The notes below the pieces were generated by a model. The model was given only the letters and a program-made list of their open reading frames with translations, had not been told where the DNA came from and did not search any database. Made by a program: the position numbers and the translations under genes. Below, one piece after another: positions 16,382-24,934 of a stretch of 48,165 bases of DNA. Source of the stretch: CAVSUR01 sp052143655 (GTDB lineage: Bacteria > Actinomycetota > Actinomycetes > Streptosporangiales > Streptosporangiaceae); contig JBKQSL010000317.1 of the NCBI GenBank assembly GCA_052143655.1, positions 1-48,165 of the forward strand, in the 5' to 3' direction. Position 1 is the stretch's first letter, and every line of letters begins with the position of its first letter.

Positions 16382-17593
16382 ATGGCACCCAGCAGGCGGG
16401 CGAAGGGGCAGCCGCCCGGGTCCGATGGCGCGGCCGCCTCCGGCACCCGGGTCCGGGCCGGCACGGTCAAGCGGCTCGAGCAGTCCATGGGCACGCTCGG
16501 CACCGCGGCGATGTCCTCGATGGACCAGCGGCTGCCGTGGTTCGCCAAGCTGTCCGCCGAGAACCGGTCCTGGCTCGGCCTGGTGGCCCAGGCCGGCGTG
16601 GCCGCGTTCGTGGACTGGGTGAAGCATCCCGAGCGCCCGCGCCCGGCGGTGACGGGCGAGGTGTTCGGCACCGCGCCGCGGGAACTGGCCCGGGCGGTCA
16701 GCCTGCAGCAGGCCGTGGAGATGCTGCGGATCGTCATCGACGTGGTCGAGGCGCAGGTCGACGAGCTGGCCGAGCCGGGCGGCGAGCACGAGCTGCGCGA
16801 GGCGGTGCTGCGCTACACCCGGGAGCTCGCGTTCGGCGCGGCCCAGGTGTACGCGCGCACGGCCGAGGCGCGCGGCGCGTGGGACGCCCGGCTGGAGGCC
16901 CTGGTGGTCGACTCGCTGGTGCGCGGCGAGGTGGACGAGAGCCTGCAGTCCTGGGCTTCCGCGCTGACCTGGTCGTCCTCGCCGGTCGCGGTCATCGCCG
17001 GGAACGCCGACGGCAGCGAGCCCGAGGGCCTCATCGACGAGCTGCGCGTGACGGCCCGCCGGTCCCGGCTCGACCTGCTGGCAGGTGTGCACGGGCACCG
17101 GCTGGTGGTGGTGCTCGGCGGCGCCGAGGACCCACTCGCCGCCACTGCGCACATCGCCGGCCGGTTCGGCCCCGGGCCGGTCGTCGTCGGCCCGCCGGTC
17201 GCTGACCTGCAGTCCGCGGTGACCTCGGCCGCCGCCGCGCTCGGCGGGCTGCGCGCGGCCGCGGGCTGGCCGGATGCGCCGCGGCCGGTACTCGCCTCCG
17301 ACCTGCTGCCCGAGCGCGCCCTGGACGGCGACGAGTCCGCCCGGTATCAGCTGATCACCGAGATCTACGAGCCGCTGCTGGCCGGCGGGTCCTCGCTGCT
17401 GGACACCGTCGTGACCTACCTGGAACAGGGCAACTCGCTGGAGGCCACCGCGCGAATGCTGTTCGTGCACCCCAATACGGTCCGCTACCGGCTGCGCCGG
17501 GCGACCGAACTCACCGGCATGCTGCCGGGCGACGGCCGGGGCGGCTTCGCGCTGTGGATGGCCGTTGTGCTCGGGCGCCTCGCGCACAAGTGA
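16382..17593 (+). CDS. PucR-type regulator of fatty-acid synthesis (FasR/MabR-like)
   Basis: A 403-aa regulator. The C-terminal HTH of the PucR family is clear: LLDTVVTYLEQGNSLEATARMLFVHPNTVRYRLRRATELTG (about residues 338-378, quoted in blocks: LLDTVVTYLEQGNS, TARMLFVHPNTVRYRLR). The N-terminal 40 residues are low-complexity. The middle holds a GGDEF-like non-catalytic region typical of PucR proteins. It lies directly upstream of fabD, the position of FasR in Streptomyces and MabR in mycobacteria, which control the fatty-acid synthase II operon. By position, it likely regulates the next five genes. Confidence 0.85.
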   Translation: MAPSRRAKGQPPGSDGAAASGTRVRAGTVKRLEQSMGTLGTAAMSSMDQRLPWFAKLSAENRSWLGLVAQAGVAAFVDWVKHPERPRPAVTGEVFGTAPRELARAVSLQQAVEMLRIVIDVVEAQVDELAEPGGEHELREAVLRYTRELAFGAAQVYARTAEARGAWDARLEALVVDSLVRGEVDESLQSWASALTWSSSPVAVIAGNADGSEPEGLIDELRVTARRSRLDLLAGVHGHRLVVVLGGAEDPLAATAHIAGRFGPGPVVVGPPVADLQSAVTSAAAALGGLRAAAGWPDAPRPVLASDLLPERALDGDESARYQLITEIYEPLLAGGSSLLDTVVTYLEQGNSLEATARMLFVHPNTVRYRLRRATELTGMLPGDGRGGFALWMAVVLGRLAHK

Positions 17594-17631
17594 ACAAGCC
17601 TTGTAGGTTTTCTCCAGAGTCTTACCGGTAA
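17594..17631 (+). promoter_or_regulatory. Operator candidates between the regulator and fabD
   Basis: Two short perfect dyads lie in the 92-base gap before fabD. ACAAG-C-CTTGT is at 17594-17604 and TTACCGGTAA is at 17622-17631. The gap is AT-rich compared with both genes. They are candidate sites for the PucR-type regulator encoded just upstream. No consensus for this regulator can be tested here. Confidence 0.4.
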
Positions 17632-17685
17632 ACTTCGTGTGGTTCCGCATTCATATGGCGGACTCCTACAGTGCACGCTAGTGGG

Positions 17686-18876
17686 ATGCTTCTTGTCGCC
17701 GCTCCGGGTCAGGGCGCGCAGACCCCCGGCTTCCTGTCCCCCTGGCTCGAGCTGCCCGGGTTCGCTGACCGGCTGGCCGCCTGGTCGGACCTGGCCGGCT
17801 GCGATCTGGTGCGCTGCGGGACGGTGGCGGGCGCCGAGGAGATCCGCGATACCGCGGTAGCCCAGCCGCTGCTGGTCGCCGCCGCCCTGGCCGTCGCCGA
17901 GGAGCTCTTCGGCGGCCTGAGCCAGGCCAGCCTGCTGTCGGCGGCCGCGGCCGGGCACAGTGTCGGCGAGCTGGCCGCCGGGCCGATCGCCGGGATCATC
18001 TCGCCCGAGGACGCGATGCGCCTGGTCGCCGTGCGCGGCCGGGCCATGGCGCGGGCATCGGCCACCGAGCCGACCGGGATGACCGCGGTACTCGGCGGTG
18101 ACCAGCGCGTGGTGCTGTCCGCGCTGGAGGCGCACGGCCTCACCCCGGCGAACGTCAACGGCGCCGGCCAGATCGTGGCCGCCGGGACCATGGACCAGCT
18201 GGCCGCCCTGGCGGCCGACCCGCCGCCGGGCGCGCGGCTGCGGCCGCTGTCGGTGGCCGGGGCGTTCCACACCCGGCACATGGCGCCGGCGGTGAGCGCG
18301 CTGCGCGACGCCGCGGCCGGCATGACGGTCGCCGACCCGGCGCTGACCCTGCTGTCCAACGCCGACGGCGCGGTGGTGCGCACCGGCGCCGACTGGCTCG
18401 AGCGCATCGTCACCCAGGTGTCGGCCCCGGTCCGCTGGGACCTGTGCATGCAGGCGATGCCCGGCCTCGGGATCACCGCGCTCATCGAGCTGCCGCCGGC
18501 GGGCACGCTGACCGGCCTGGCCCGGCGCGGCCTGCCGGGCGTGCCGCTGCTCGGCCTGAAGACCCCCGATGACCTGGAGGCGGCCCGCAAGCTGCTGGCC
18601 GAGCACGCCGACGCGCCCGCCGACAGCGACGCGCCCGAGTGGCGGCTGCTGGTAGCCCCGCTGGCCGGCACCTTCCGCGCCAGCGGCGACGGCGATGCCG
18701 CGGCCGGCGCCGCCGTGCCGGGCGGCGCCGAGCTGGGCCTGGTGGAGATGCGCGGCGGCAATCACGTCGTCACCCCGGCCTTCCCGGCGACGATCATCGA
18801 ATGGCTAGTCGAGGACGGCGACCCGGTCGGCGCGGGCCAGCCGCTGGTGCGGCTGCTGCCGCAAGGCTCCGAATGA
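17686..18876 (+). CDS. fabD: Malonyl-CoA:ACP transacylase with degenerate biotin-carrier-like tail
   Basis: FabD moves malonyl from CoA to acyl carrier protein. The catalytic core (residues 1-310) has GQGAQTPGF, the nucleophile elbow GHSVGEL, R near residue 117 and AFHTRHMAPA (catalytic His). ATG 17686 gives the usual MLxVAAPGQGAQ start; GTG 17671 adds five residues. At 396 aa it is about 80 longer than usual. Residues 317-394 read LLVAPLAGTF...GLVEMRGGNHVVTP...WLVEDGDPVGAGQPLVRLLP, the fold pattern of a biotinyl/lipoyl domain. The biotinylated Lys of the (A/V)MKM turn is missing: the turn reads EMRGG. It is probably an inactive carrier-like domain with a binding or structural role. Confidence 0.9.
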   Translation: MLLVAAPGQGAQTPGFLSPWLELPGFADRLAAWSDLAGCDLVRCGTVAGAEEIRDTAVAQPLLVAAALAVAEELFGGLSQASLLSAAAAGHSVGELAAGPIAGIISPEDAMRLVAVRGRAMARASATEPTGMTAVLGGDQRVVLSALEAHGLTPANVNGAGQIVAAGTMDQLAALAADPPPGARLRPLSVAGAFHTRHMAPAVSALRDAAAGMTVADPALTLLSNADGAVVRTGADWLERIVTQVSAPVRWDLCMQAMPGLGITALIELPPAGTLTGLARRGLPGVPLLGLKTPDDLEAARKLLAEHADAPADSDAPEWRLLVAPLAGTFRASGDGDAAAGAAVPGGAELGLVEMRGGNHVVTPAFPATIIEWLVEDGDPVGAGQPLVRLLPQGSE

Positions 18877-18928
18877 GCCATAGGCACGAGGTGACCCCCA
18901 CAGACGGCAATCGAAAGGCGGCAGCAGC

Positions 18929-19894
18929 ATGCGACTGACCCAGGGAACGCCAGGAGCCCGGATTCTGGCGTTCGGCGGCTACCAGCCCGCCCGGGTGGTG
19001 ACCAACGAGGAGCTGTCGCAGACGATCGACACCACCGACGAGTGGATCCGCAGCCGGGTCGGGGTCGCCAGCCGCCGCCTGGCCGGGCCGGACGAGACGG
19101 TCACCGACATGGCCGTCACCGCGGGCGGCAAGGCCCTCGCGGCCAGCGGCCTGTCCGCCGATGACATTGACCTGGTGATCGTGGCCACCTGCACCAACGA
19201 GGTGCAGATCCCCAACGTCTCGGCGTCGGTGGCCAGCCGGCTGGGGATCGCCGCGCCCGGCGCGTACGACATGAACGCCGCGTGCGCCGGGTTCTGCTAC
19301 GCGCTGTCCAACGCCAGCGACGCGGTCCGCACCGGCACGGCGCGCAACGTGCTCGTGATCGGCGCGGAGAAGCTGTCCCAGTGGGTCGACTGGACCGACC
19401 GGACGACCTGCATCATCTTCGCCGACGGGGCGGGCGCCGCGGTCGTCGGCCCGGCGGCCGGCGGCGAGCCGGCCGGCATCGGGCCGGTGCAGTGGGGCAG
19501 CGCCGGCGACATGGCCAGCAAGATCTACATCACCGACCGCGACTCGTTCATCTTCCAGGAGGGCCAGGCGGTCTTCCGCTGGGCCACCACGGCCCTGCAC
19601 CCGGTCGCGCTGGCCGCCTGCGAGCGGGCCGGGGTCGCCCCGACGGAGCTGGCCGCATTCGTCCCGCACCAGGCCAACCTGCGGATCATCGAGGCGATCG
19701 CGCGTAAGCTCGGCGCGCCGCAGGCTAAGGTCGCCGACGACATCGTCACCGCCGGGAACACCTCGTCGGCGTCGATCCCGCTGGCACTGTCGCGGATGCT
19801 CGAGCGCGGTGAGCTGGCCTCCGGCGACAAGGCCCTGCTGATCGGCTTTGGCGCCGGCATCTGCTACGCAGCCCAGGTGGTCACGCTACCCTGA
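18929..19894 (+). CDS. fabH: 3-oxoacyl-ACP synthase III
   Basis: FabH starts fatty-acid synthesis by condensing an acyl-CoA primer with malonyl-ACP. The 321-aa length is standard. The catalytic triad is present: NAACAGF (Cys119), VPHQANLRI (His247) and AGNTSSAS (Asn, about 277). The substrate-pocket signature DTTDEWIRSRVGV is near the N-terminus. It begins 52 bases after fabD with GAAAGG upstream of ATG 18929. In actinomycetes FabH often accepts branched primers and sets the iso/anteiso pattern, but primer choice is not visible here. Confidence 0.95.
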   Translation: MRLTQGTPGARILAFGGYQPARVVTNEELSQTIDTTDEWIRSRVGVASRRLAGPDETVTDMAVTAGGKALAASGLSADDIDLVIVATCTNEVQIPNVSASVASRLGIAAPGAYDMNAACAGFCYALSNASDAVRTGTARNVLVIGAEKLSQWVDWTDRTTCIIFADGAGAAVVGPAAGGEPAGIGPVQWGSAGDMASKIYITDRDSFIFQEGQAVFRWATTALHPVALAACERAGVAPTELAAFVPHQANLRIIEAIARKLGAPQAKVADDIVTAGNTSSASIPLALSRMLERGELASGDKALLIGFGAGICYAAQVVTLP

Positions 19895-19962
19895 CCCGCG
19901 GCTGGTCCGCCGGACCGCCGTATCGGAATCACGATAACCACTACGAAGGAGAAGCACAGCTC

Positions 19963-20217
19963 ATGGCCATGACGGAAGAAGAGATCCTGGCCGGCCTCGC
20001 CGAGATCATCGACGAGGTCGCCGGCGTACCCGCGGACCAGGTCAGCCCGGACAAGACGTTCGTCGACGACCTCGACATCGACTCGCTGTCGATGGTGGAG
20101 ATCGCCGTCGCCGCGCAGGACAAGTTCGGCGTCGAGATCCCCGACGACCGGCTGAAGGACCTGAAGACCGTCCAGGACGTCATCGACTACGTCCGGCGGG
20201 CTTCCGTATCCGCCTGA
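19963..20217 (+). CDS. acpP: Acyl carrier protein
   Basis: An 84-aa acidic helical carrier of the growing fatty-acid chain. The phosphopantetheine attachment is DIDSLSMVEI with Ser41, followed by the recognition helix. A strong GAAGGAGAA site (about 19943-19951) precedes ATG 19963; ATG 19969 would also be possible. The position between fabH and fabF is the classic actinobacterial order. Its size and acidic helix II fit housekeeping FAS II rather than a polyketide synthase. Confidence 0.95.
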   Translation: MAMTEEEILAGLAEIIDEVAGVPADQVSPDKTFVDDLDIDSLSMVEIAVAAQDKFGVEIPDDRLKDLKTVQDVIDYVRRASVSA

Positions 20218-20304
20218 CCGGGCACGCCGTGGGACGCGTCGCCGCCCTGCCGCGCCGGGAGCGGCGCCGCGTCACCGCACGCTGAACTGAGGAGCACACA
20301 CGCA

Positions 20305-21552
20305 GTGGGCACAGACCGCACTCGAGTCGTCGTCACCGGGATCGGAGCGATCTCGCCGGTCGGCGAGGACGCCCCTGCCACCTGGGAGTCGATGCTCGCC
20401 GGGCGCAGCGGCGTAGTGGGGCTGACCGAGAGCTGGGCGCGGGAGCTGCCGGCCAGGATCGCAGCCTGGGCGGCCGCGGACCCGGCCGGGAAGCTGGACC
20501 GGGTCCAGGCCCGGCGGCTGGACCGGTGCGAGCAGTTCGCTCTTGTCGCCGCCCGCGAGGCGTGGGCCGACGCGGGCAAGCCGGACCCCGGCCCCGAGCG
20601 GCTGGGCGTCGTGGTCTCCAGCGGCATCGGCGGGGTGGCGTCGACCCTGTCGGCCTACGACACCCTGAAGGAGAAGGGCTGGCAGCGGCTCTCGCCGTTC
20701 ACCGTGCCGATGCTCATGCCCAACGGCTCGGCCGGCTGGATCAGCATCGAACTCGGCGCTCGCGCCGGGGTGCACACCACCGTCAGCGCGTGCGCGTCCG
20801 GCGCTGAGGCCATCGGCTACGCCATTGACATGATCCGCGCCGGGCGGGCGGACGTGGTGCTGGCCGGCGGCACCGAGGCGGCGATCATCCAGCTGAACAT
20901 CGCCGCGTTCGCGGCCATGCGGGCGCTGTCGACCCGCAACGACGAGCCGGCCCGGGCCTCCCGGCCGTTCGACAAGGGCCGGGACGGGTTCGTGCTCGGC
21001 GAGGGCGCGGCCATGCTCGTGCTGGAGTCCGCCGAGCACGCCGCCCGGCGCGGCGCACAGGTGTACGCGCAGGCCGCGGGGGTGGGCTACTCCGCGGACG
21101 CGCACCACATCGCCCAGCCCGACCCGGACGGGACCGGCGCCAGGCTGGCCATCGGCCGGGCCCTTTCCGACGCGGAAATCAGCGCCGAGCAGATCGTGCA
21201 CGTCAACGCGCACGCCACCTCCACCCCGGCGGGCGATGTCGTCGAGGGCCAGGCCATCGCCGCGGCACTGGGCGCGGCCGCTGACGGCGTGGTCGTGTCG
21301 GCCACCAAGTCGATGACCGGGCACCTGCTCGGCGGCGCGGGCGCACTGGAGTCCATCGCGGCGATCCTGGCGCTGCGCGACAAGGTCGCGCCGCCCACCA
21401 TCAACCTTGACGACCCCGATGACGACGTGGGGGTCGACATCGCGACCGAGCCGCGGCCGCTGCGCGCGCGCAGCACCGCGCCGATGGCCGTGCTGAACAA
21501 CTCGTTCGGATTCGGCGGGGCCAACGTCGCCCTCGCCTTCACCAGTGTCTGA
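20305..21552 (+). CDS. fabF: 3-oxoacyl-ACP synthase II
   Basis: FabF elongates acyl-ACP by decarboxylative condensation with malonyl-ACP. The 415-aa protein has the complete Cys-His-His triad: Cys163 in VSACASG, His303 in NAHATSTP and His340 in SMTGHLLGG. The C-terminal NNSFGFGGANVAL loop is intact. The GTG start is preceded by a GAGGAG stretch. The stop is followed after 10 bases by the carboxylase start. The length and triad fit KAS II rather than a chain-length factor, because the active-site Cys is present. Confidence 0.95.
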   Translation: MGTDRTRVVVTGIGAISPVGEDAPATWESMLAGRSGVVGLTESWARELPARIAAWAAADPAGKLDRVQARRLDRCEQFALVAAREAWADAGKPDPGPERLGVVVSSGIGGVASTLSAYDTLKEKGWQRLSPFTVPMLMPNGSAGWISIELGARAGVHTTVSACASGAEAIGYAIDMIRAGRADVVLAGGTEAAIIQLNIAAFAAMRALSTRNDEPARASRPFDKGRDGFVLGEGAAMLVLESAEHAARRGAQVYAQAAGVGYSADAHHIAQPDPDGTGARLAIGRALSDAEISAEQIVHVNAHATSTPAGDVVEGQAIAAALGAAADGVVVSATKSMTGHLLGGAGALESIAAILALRDKVAPPTINLDDPDDDVGVDIATEPRPLRARSTAPMAVLNNSFGFGGANVALAFTSV

Positions 21553-21562
21553 GGAGACTGAT

Positions 21563-23059
21563 GTGACTCTCGTCGAGAACCGGGTTCCCGCCAGCGCGCA
21601 CGCTGGTCCCGCCGTGGCCGGCGGCCAGGCCGCGGACGGCGCACGGGCTGCTGCCCGGCCGGCGCCGACCCGCCCGGGCACGCTGAACCGCGACCCGGTC
21701 GCGCGGCTGGAGACCCTGTTCGATGAGGGGTCGCTGCGGCTCCTGCTGCCCGCCGATGACAGCGGGATCGCCGCTGGCGCCGGCCGCATCGACGGCATGG
21801 CCGTGGTGGCGTTCGCCAGCGACCCGCGGTATCAGGGCGGCGCCATGGGCAGCGCCGGGTGCGCGGCGATCGTCGCCGCCTACGACTACGCGATCGAGGC
21901 CGGCGCGCCGGTGCTCGGGCTGTGGCACTCCGGTGGCGCCCGGCTGCAGGAAGGCGTCGGGTCGCTGCATGCCGTCGGCGCGGTGTTCGCCGCGATGACC
22001 AGAGCCTCAGGCAAGGTGCCGCAGATCTCTGTGGTGCTCGGCGCGGCCGCCGGGGGTGCCGCCTACGGCCCGGCGCTCACCGACGTGGTGATCCTGTCCG
22101 ACCACGGCCGGATCTTCGTGACCGGCCCGGACGTGGTCCGCAGCGTGACCGGCGAGGACGTGGACATGGCCCGGCTCGGCGGCCCGGAGCCGCACAGCCG
22201 GCGCTCGGGCGTCGTGCACGTGGTGACCGCCAGCGACACCGAGGCGGTCAGCCGGGCCCGTGAGCTTGCCGTGCTGCTCGGCCGCCCGGGCGCCCCCGCC
22301 GAGCCGGCGGTGCCCGGCCCCGACGTCGACCTGGCCGCGCTGCTGCCGGAATCCCCGCGCCGCGCCTACGACGTGCACCCGCTGATCAACGGCCTGCTGG
22401 ACGGTCCCGGCGTCGAACTGCACCCGCGGTGGGCGCCGAACGTGGTTACCACTCTCGGCCGACTGTACGGCGCGAGCGTCGGCGTGATCGCGAACAACCC
22501 GCTGCGCCTCGGCGGCTGCCTGGACGCCTCCTCGGCGGAGAAGGCGGCCCGCTTCGTGCGGATGTGCGACGCCTTCGGCCTCCCGCTGGTCGTGGTGGTC
22601 GACACGCCCGGCTACCTGCCCGGCGTGGGCCAGGAATGGGATGGCGTGGTCCGCCGCGGTGCTAAGCTGCTGCACTCGTTCGCCGAGGCGACCGTGCCCC
22701 GGGTCACGCTGATCACCCGCAAGGCCTACGGCGGCGCGTACATCGCGATGAACTCCCGGTCGCTCGGCGCGACCCGGGTGCTGGCCTGGCCGGGTGCCGA
22801 GGTGGCGGTGATGGGCCCCGTCGCCGCGGTGCGGATCCTGCACCGGCGCACGCTCGCCGGGGTACCTGCCGACCAGCGCCAGGAGCGCGAGGCCGAGTTC
22901 GCCGCCCGGCATTCCGAGCAGGCCGGCGGCCTGCCGCGGGCCGTCGAGCTGGGCGTGATCGACGAGATCGTGCAGCCGGATCTCACCCGCCAGGCACTGG
23001 CGGCGGCGATTGCCGGCGCACCGGCGCGGCGCGGCCAGCACGGCAACATCCCGCTGTAG
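21563..23059 (+). CDS. accD: Acyl-CoA carboxylase carboxyltransferase subunit (AccD6-like)
   Basis: The subunit transfers carboxyl from carboxybiotin to acetyl-CoA or propionyl-CoA, giving malonyl-CoA. GTG 21563 has GAGGAG 6 bases upstream (21551-21556), which overlaps the fabF stop. The 498-aa product has both crotonase-type halves: GAGRIDGMAVVAFASD, LWHSGGARLQEG (oxyanion region), LGAAAGGAAYGPALTD, then VIANNPLRLGGCLDASSAEKAARF, VDTPGYLPGVGQEWDG and ITRKAYGGAYIAMNS. Its place at the end of the fab operon matches mycobacterial accD6. No biotin carboxylase or BCCP is encoded nearby. The N-terminal 45 residues are low-complexity. Confidence 0.92.
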   Translation: MTLVENRVPASAHAGPAVAGGQAADGARAAARPAPTRPGTLNRDPVARLETLFDEGSLRLLLPADDSGIAAGAGRIDGMAVVAFASDPRYQGGAMGSAGCAAIVAAYDYAIEAGAPVLGLWHSGGARLQEGVGSLHAVGAVFAAMTRASGKVPQISVVLGAAAGGAAYGPALTDVVILSDHGRIFVTGPDVVRSVTGEDVDMARLGGPEPHSRRSGVVHVVTASDTEAVSRARELAVLLGRPGAPAEPAVPGPDVDLAALLPESPRRAYDVHPLINGLLDGPGVELHPRWAPNVVTTLGRLYGASVGVIANNPLRLGGCLDASSAEKAARFVRMCDAFGLPLVVVVDTPGYLPGVGQEWDGVVRRGAKLLHSFAEATVPRVTLITRKAYGGAYIAMNSRSLGATRVLAWPGAEVAVMGPVAAVRILHRRTLAGVPADQRQEREAEFAARHSEQAGGLPRAVELGVIDEIVQPDLTRQALAAAIAGAPARRGQHGNIPL

Positions 23060-23083
23060 CGCGAGCAGCCCGGCCCGGACCGG

Positions 23084-23106
23084 GCGCTGACGGCCTGCGT
23101 CAGCGC
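23084..23106. terminator. Hairpin after the fatty-acid operon
   Basis: GCGCTGACG (23084-23092) pairs perfectly with CGTCAGCGC (23098-23106) around a 5-base loop. It sits 25 bases after the accD stop and before the converging PNPOx-fold gene. No T-run follows. A few GTCAGCCGC-like short repeats (23111-23140) follow. Confidence 0.65.
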
Positions 23107-23132
23107 GCTCTGTCAGCCGCTGTCAGCCGCCG

Positions 23133-23852
23133 TCAGCCGCCGTCGGCGGGGGTGCCCGCCCGGGTCCGGACGTGCGGCGGCACCTCGGTGCCCGGCGGCA
23201 GCAGCGGGTCGGGTACCGGCTCCTGCCAGGCCGAGCGCAGCGGCAGCTCGCCCGCCCACAGACCCAGCGCGGCGTCTGGGCTGTCGCCGTCGTCCGGCGG
23301 CCCGGTGCGGATCTTCACCGAGGCCTCGGCCAGTGACAGCGCCAGCAGCCTGGTCGCGGCCAGCTCCTTGCGGTTCGGCTGCCGCGCGTACTCCCATGCG
23401 CCCGGCGTGACGTGCTCAGCGATGCACCGCAGGCCGGCCAGCTTCTGTGTCGGGTCGCCGATCAGCCGGGGACGCCCGAAGATCATCGCGCTGCGGTAGT
23501 TGACCGCATGCTCAAACACCGACCGGGCCAGCACCAGGCCGTCCACCACGGTCACGGTCACGCAAGCCACCGCGTCAGCGGCGGTCAGGCTCTGGCTCGC
23601 CACCGACCCGTGCACGTACAGCTGCTGCTCATCGAAGCCGTAAACAGTCGGCACCACCATCGGCGCGCCGCCGCGCAGCACGCCCAGGTGCGCGATGAAC
23701 CCGGCACGCAGCACGGCCAGCAGCTCGGCCCGGTCAGCCCGGCCCTGCTCGCGCAGCCGCCGGTGCCGGGTCCGGTCGTTAGCCGACAGCGGCGGCAGCG
23801 GGCCGGCCGCAGCGCCGGGCGCCGCGAGCGCCTGCGGATCCAGCATCATCAA
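23133..23852 (-). CDS. Pyridoxamine 5'-phosphate oxidase-fold flavin protein
   Basis: A 239-aa predicted FMN-binding split-barrel protein. Recognisable parts are the N-terminal helix with DRTRHRRLREQGRADR, the strand GFIAHLGVLRGGAPMVVPTVYGF, YVHGSVASQS, CVTVTVVDGLVLARSVFEHAVNYRSAMIFGRP and a C-terminal KIRTGPPDD segment. The pattern is that of the nitroimidazole-resistance-like subgroup of the PNPOx clan, with roles from flavin or F420 use to detoxification. The exact substrate cannot be deduced. It is transcribed leftwards, behind the sigma gene (84-base gap). Confidence 0.8.
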   Translation of the reverse strand: MMMLDPQALAAPGAAAGPLPPLSANDRTRHRRLREQGRADRAELLAVLRAGFIAHLGVLRGGAPMVVPTVYGFDEQQLYVHGSVASQSLTAADAVACVTVTVVDGLVLARSVFEHAVNYRSAMIFGRPRLIGDPTQKLAGLRCIAEHVTPGAWEYARQPNRKELAATRLLALSLAEASVKIRTGPPDDGDSPDAALGLWAGELPLRSAWQEPVPDPLLPPGTEVPPHVRTRAGTPADGG

Positions 23853-23936
23853 CCGCCTCAGACGACGAAAACCACTGGGGCTGAGTCTAGCCGCAGCTGA
23901 TTTCCTGCCCGGGGATGGCGGCCGGGCGCCTTCCGG

Positions 23937-24650
23937 TCAGGCCGCCTGCTGGCCAGGCTGGCCGACGGACGGCACGCTGGCGGCCGGGCCGCCGGCGGAC
24001 CGCGCGCCGGCGGGACGGCCGGTCAGCGCCTCGCGCAGCTTGGTGCGGCCGCGGTGCAGCCGTGACATCACGGTGCCGATCGGGGTGCCGAGCATCTGGG
24101 CGATCTCCTTGTAGGAGTAGCCCTCGACGTCGGCCAGGTACACCGCCGCCGCGTAGGACTCCGGCAGCCCGCGCAGGGCCCGCATCACGTCGGAGTCCGC
24201 AAGCTGTTCCATGGCCTCGTCCTCCGCCGACCGGGCCAGCCGCCCCGGCTGGCTCTGCGGGAACTCGATGTCGGCCACGTCAGCCCACGGGGCCTGGGCC
24301 GGCTCGCGGCCGCGCTTGCGCAGTGAGTTGATGAACAGGTTAGCCAGGATCCGGTGCAGCCAGGCGCGCAGATTCGTGCCGGGGGTGAACTGAGCGTAGG
24401 ACGCGTACGCGCGGGCGAACGTCTCCTGCACCAGGTCCTCGGCGTCGGCGCGGTTGCGCGTCATCCGCAGCGCCGCCGGGAACAGCTCGGTGCGCAGCGG
24501 GAAGACCTCCTGCTCGAAGACCGCGTGCCGGTCGGCCGTCCCGGCCGCACGCGCGTTCTCCTGCCCGGCTACGGCAAGGTGCTGCGCCGCCGGAGTCCCG
24601 GCATCCTGCCCGGCCGGGCCGGCTTCCCGGACTGCCTGCACCACGCTCAT
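23937..24650 (-). CDS. ECF sigma factor, SigR/SigE-like
   Basis: A 237-aa RNA polymerase sigma factor of the extracytoplasmic-function group. Region 2 is complete: LFPAALRMTRNRADAEDLVQETFARAYASYAQF, NLRAWLHRILANLFINSLRKRGREP. Region 4 is ALRGLPESYAAAVYLADVEGYSYKEIAQMLGTPIGTVMSRLHRGRTKL. The region 2/4 wording is closest to Streptomyces SigR, the disulfide-stress sigma factor. The N-terminus (about 45 residues) and C-terminus (about 30) are low-complexity extensions. GGGGGGAG precedes ATG 24650. No RsrA/ZAS-type anti-sigma gene is next to it, unlike the usual sigR-rsrA pair. A good promoter lies about 290 bases upstream. Confidence 0.9.
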   Translation of the reverse strand: MSVVQAVREAGPAGQDAGTPAAQHLAVAGQENARAAGTADRHAVFEQEVFPLRTELFPAALRMTRNRADAEDLVQETFARAYASYAQFTPGTNLRAWLHRILANLFINSLRKRGREPAQAPWADVADIEFPQSQPGRLARSAEDEAMEQLADSDVMRALRGLPESYAAAVYLADVEGYSYKEIAQMLGTPIGTVMSRLHRGRTKLREALTGRPAGARSAGGPAASVPSVGQPGQQAA

Positions 24651-24901
24651 CCGCGCTCCCCCCGGTCCGCTGGGCGGCCGCCGCTGCTCATGTCCGGCGC
24701 CTGCTTGCGCGGCCCTGATTCACAATCGTTTGCATCGAGGTTGCCGCGCACTCACTTGCATCCCTGCGAGTTGAGTCCGGCTGCGGACACGCCGTCTGCG
24801 CGATGACCGCTAGCCGGGGAACGCGTGCTCCGGCCCGATGAGGCCCGATATACCGCACGTCAGCGGCGGTAACCCCCGATTTTCTTGTCCCGGACAGCGC
24901 C

Positions 24902-24929
24902 CACGGGCCCGTGGTCACTCTCCGTGACT
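24902..24929. promoter_or_regulatory. Operator-like dyads around the transcription start
   Basis: CCACGGGCCCGTGG (24902-24915) is a perfect 14-base palindrome. GTCAC-N5-GTGAC (24915-24929) is a perfect 5-base-arm dyad. They lie from about -1 to +27 relative to the promoter at 24935-24963. A repressor site is plausible; the regulator is unknown. Confidence 0.5.
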
Positions 24930-24934
24930 AGCGA

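Noticed and set aside
15380..17650. 756-codon minus-strand open frame opposite the LysR and PucR genes
   Set aside because: Arg/Pro/Gly/Ala-rich antisense frame spanning two real genes and their gap; a typical GC-rich artefact.
23111..23140. Short GTCAGCCGC-type repeats
   Set aside because: Four imperfect copies without spacers of constant length; it overlaps the coding end of the PNPOx-fold gene, so it is no CRISPR array.
24688..24918. 76-codon minus-strand frame in the sigma-factor leader
   Set aside because: Begins about 10 bases after the predicted transcription start but has no ribosome site, no family and normal shadow composition.
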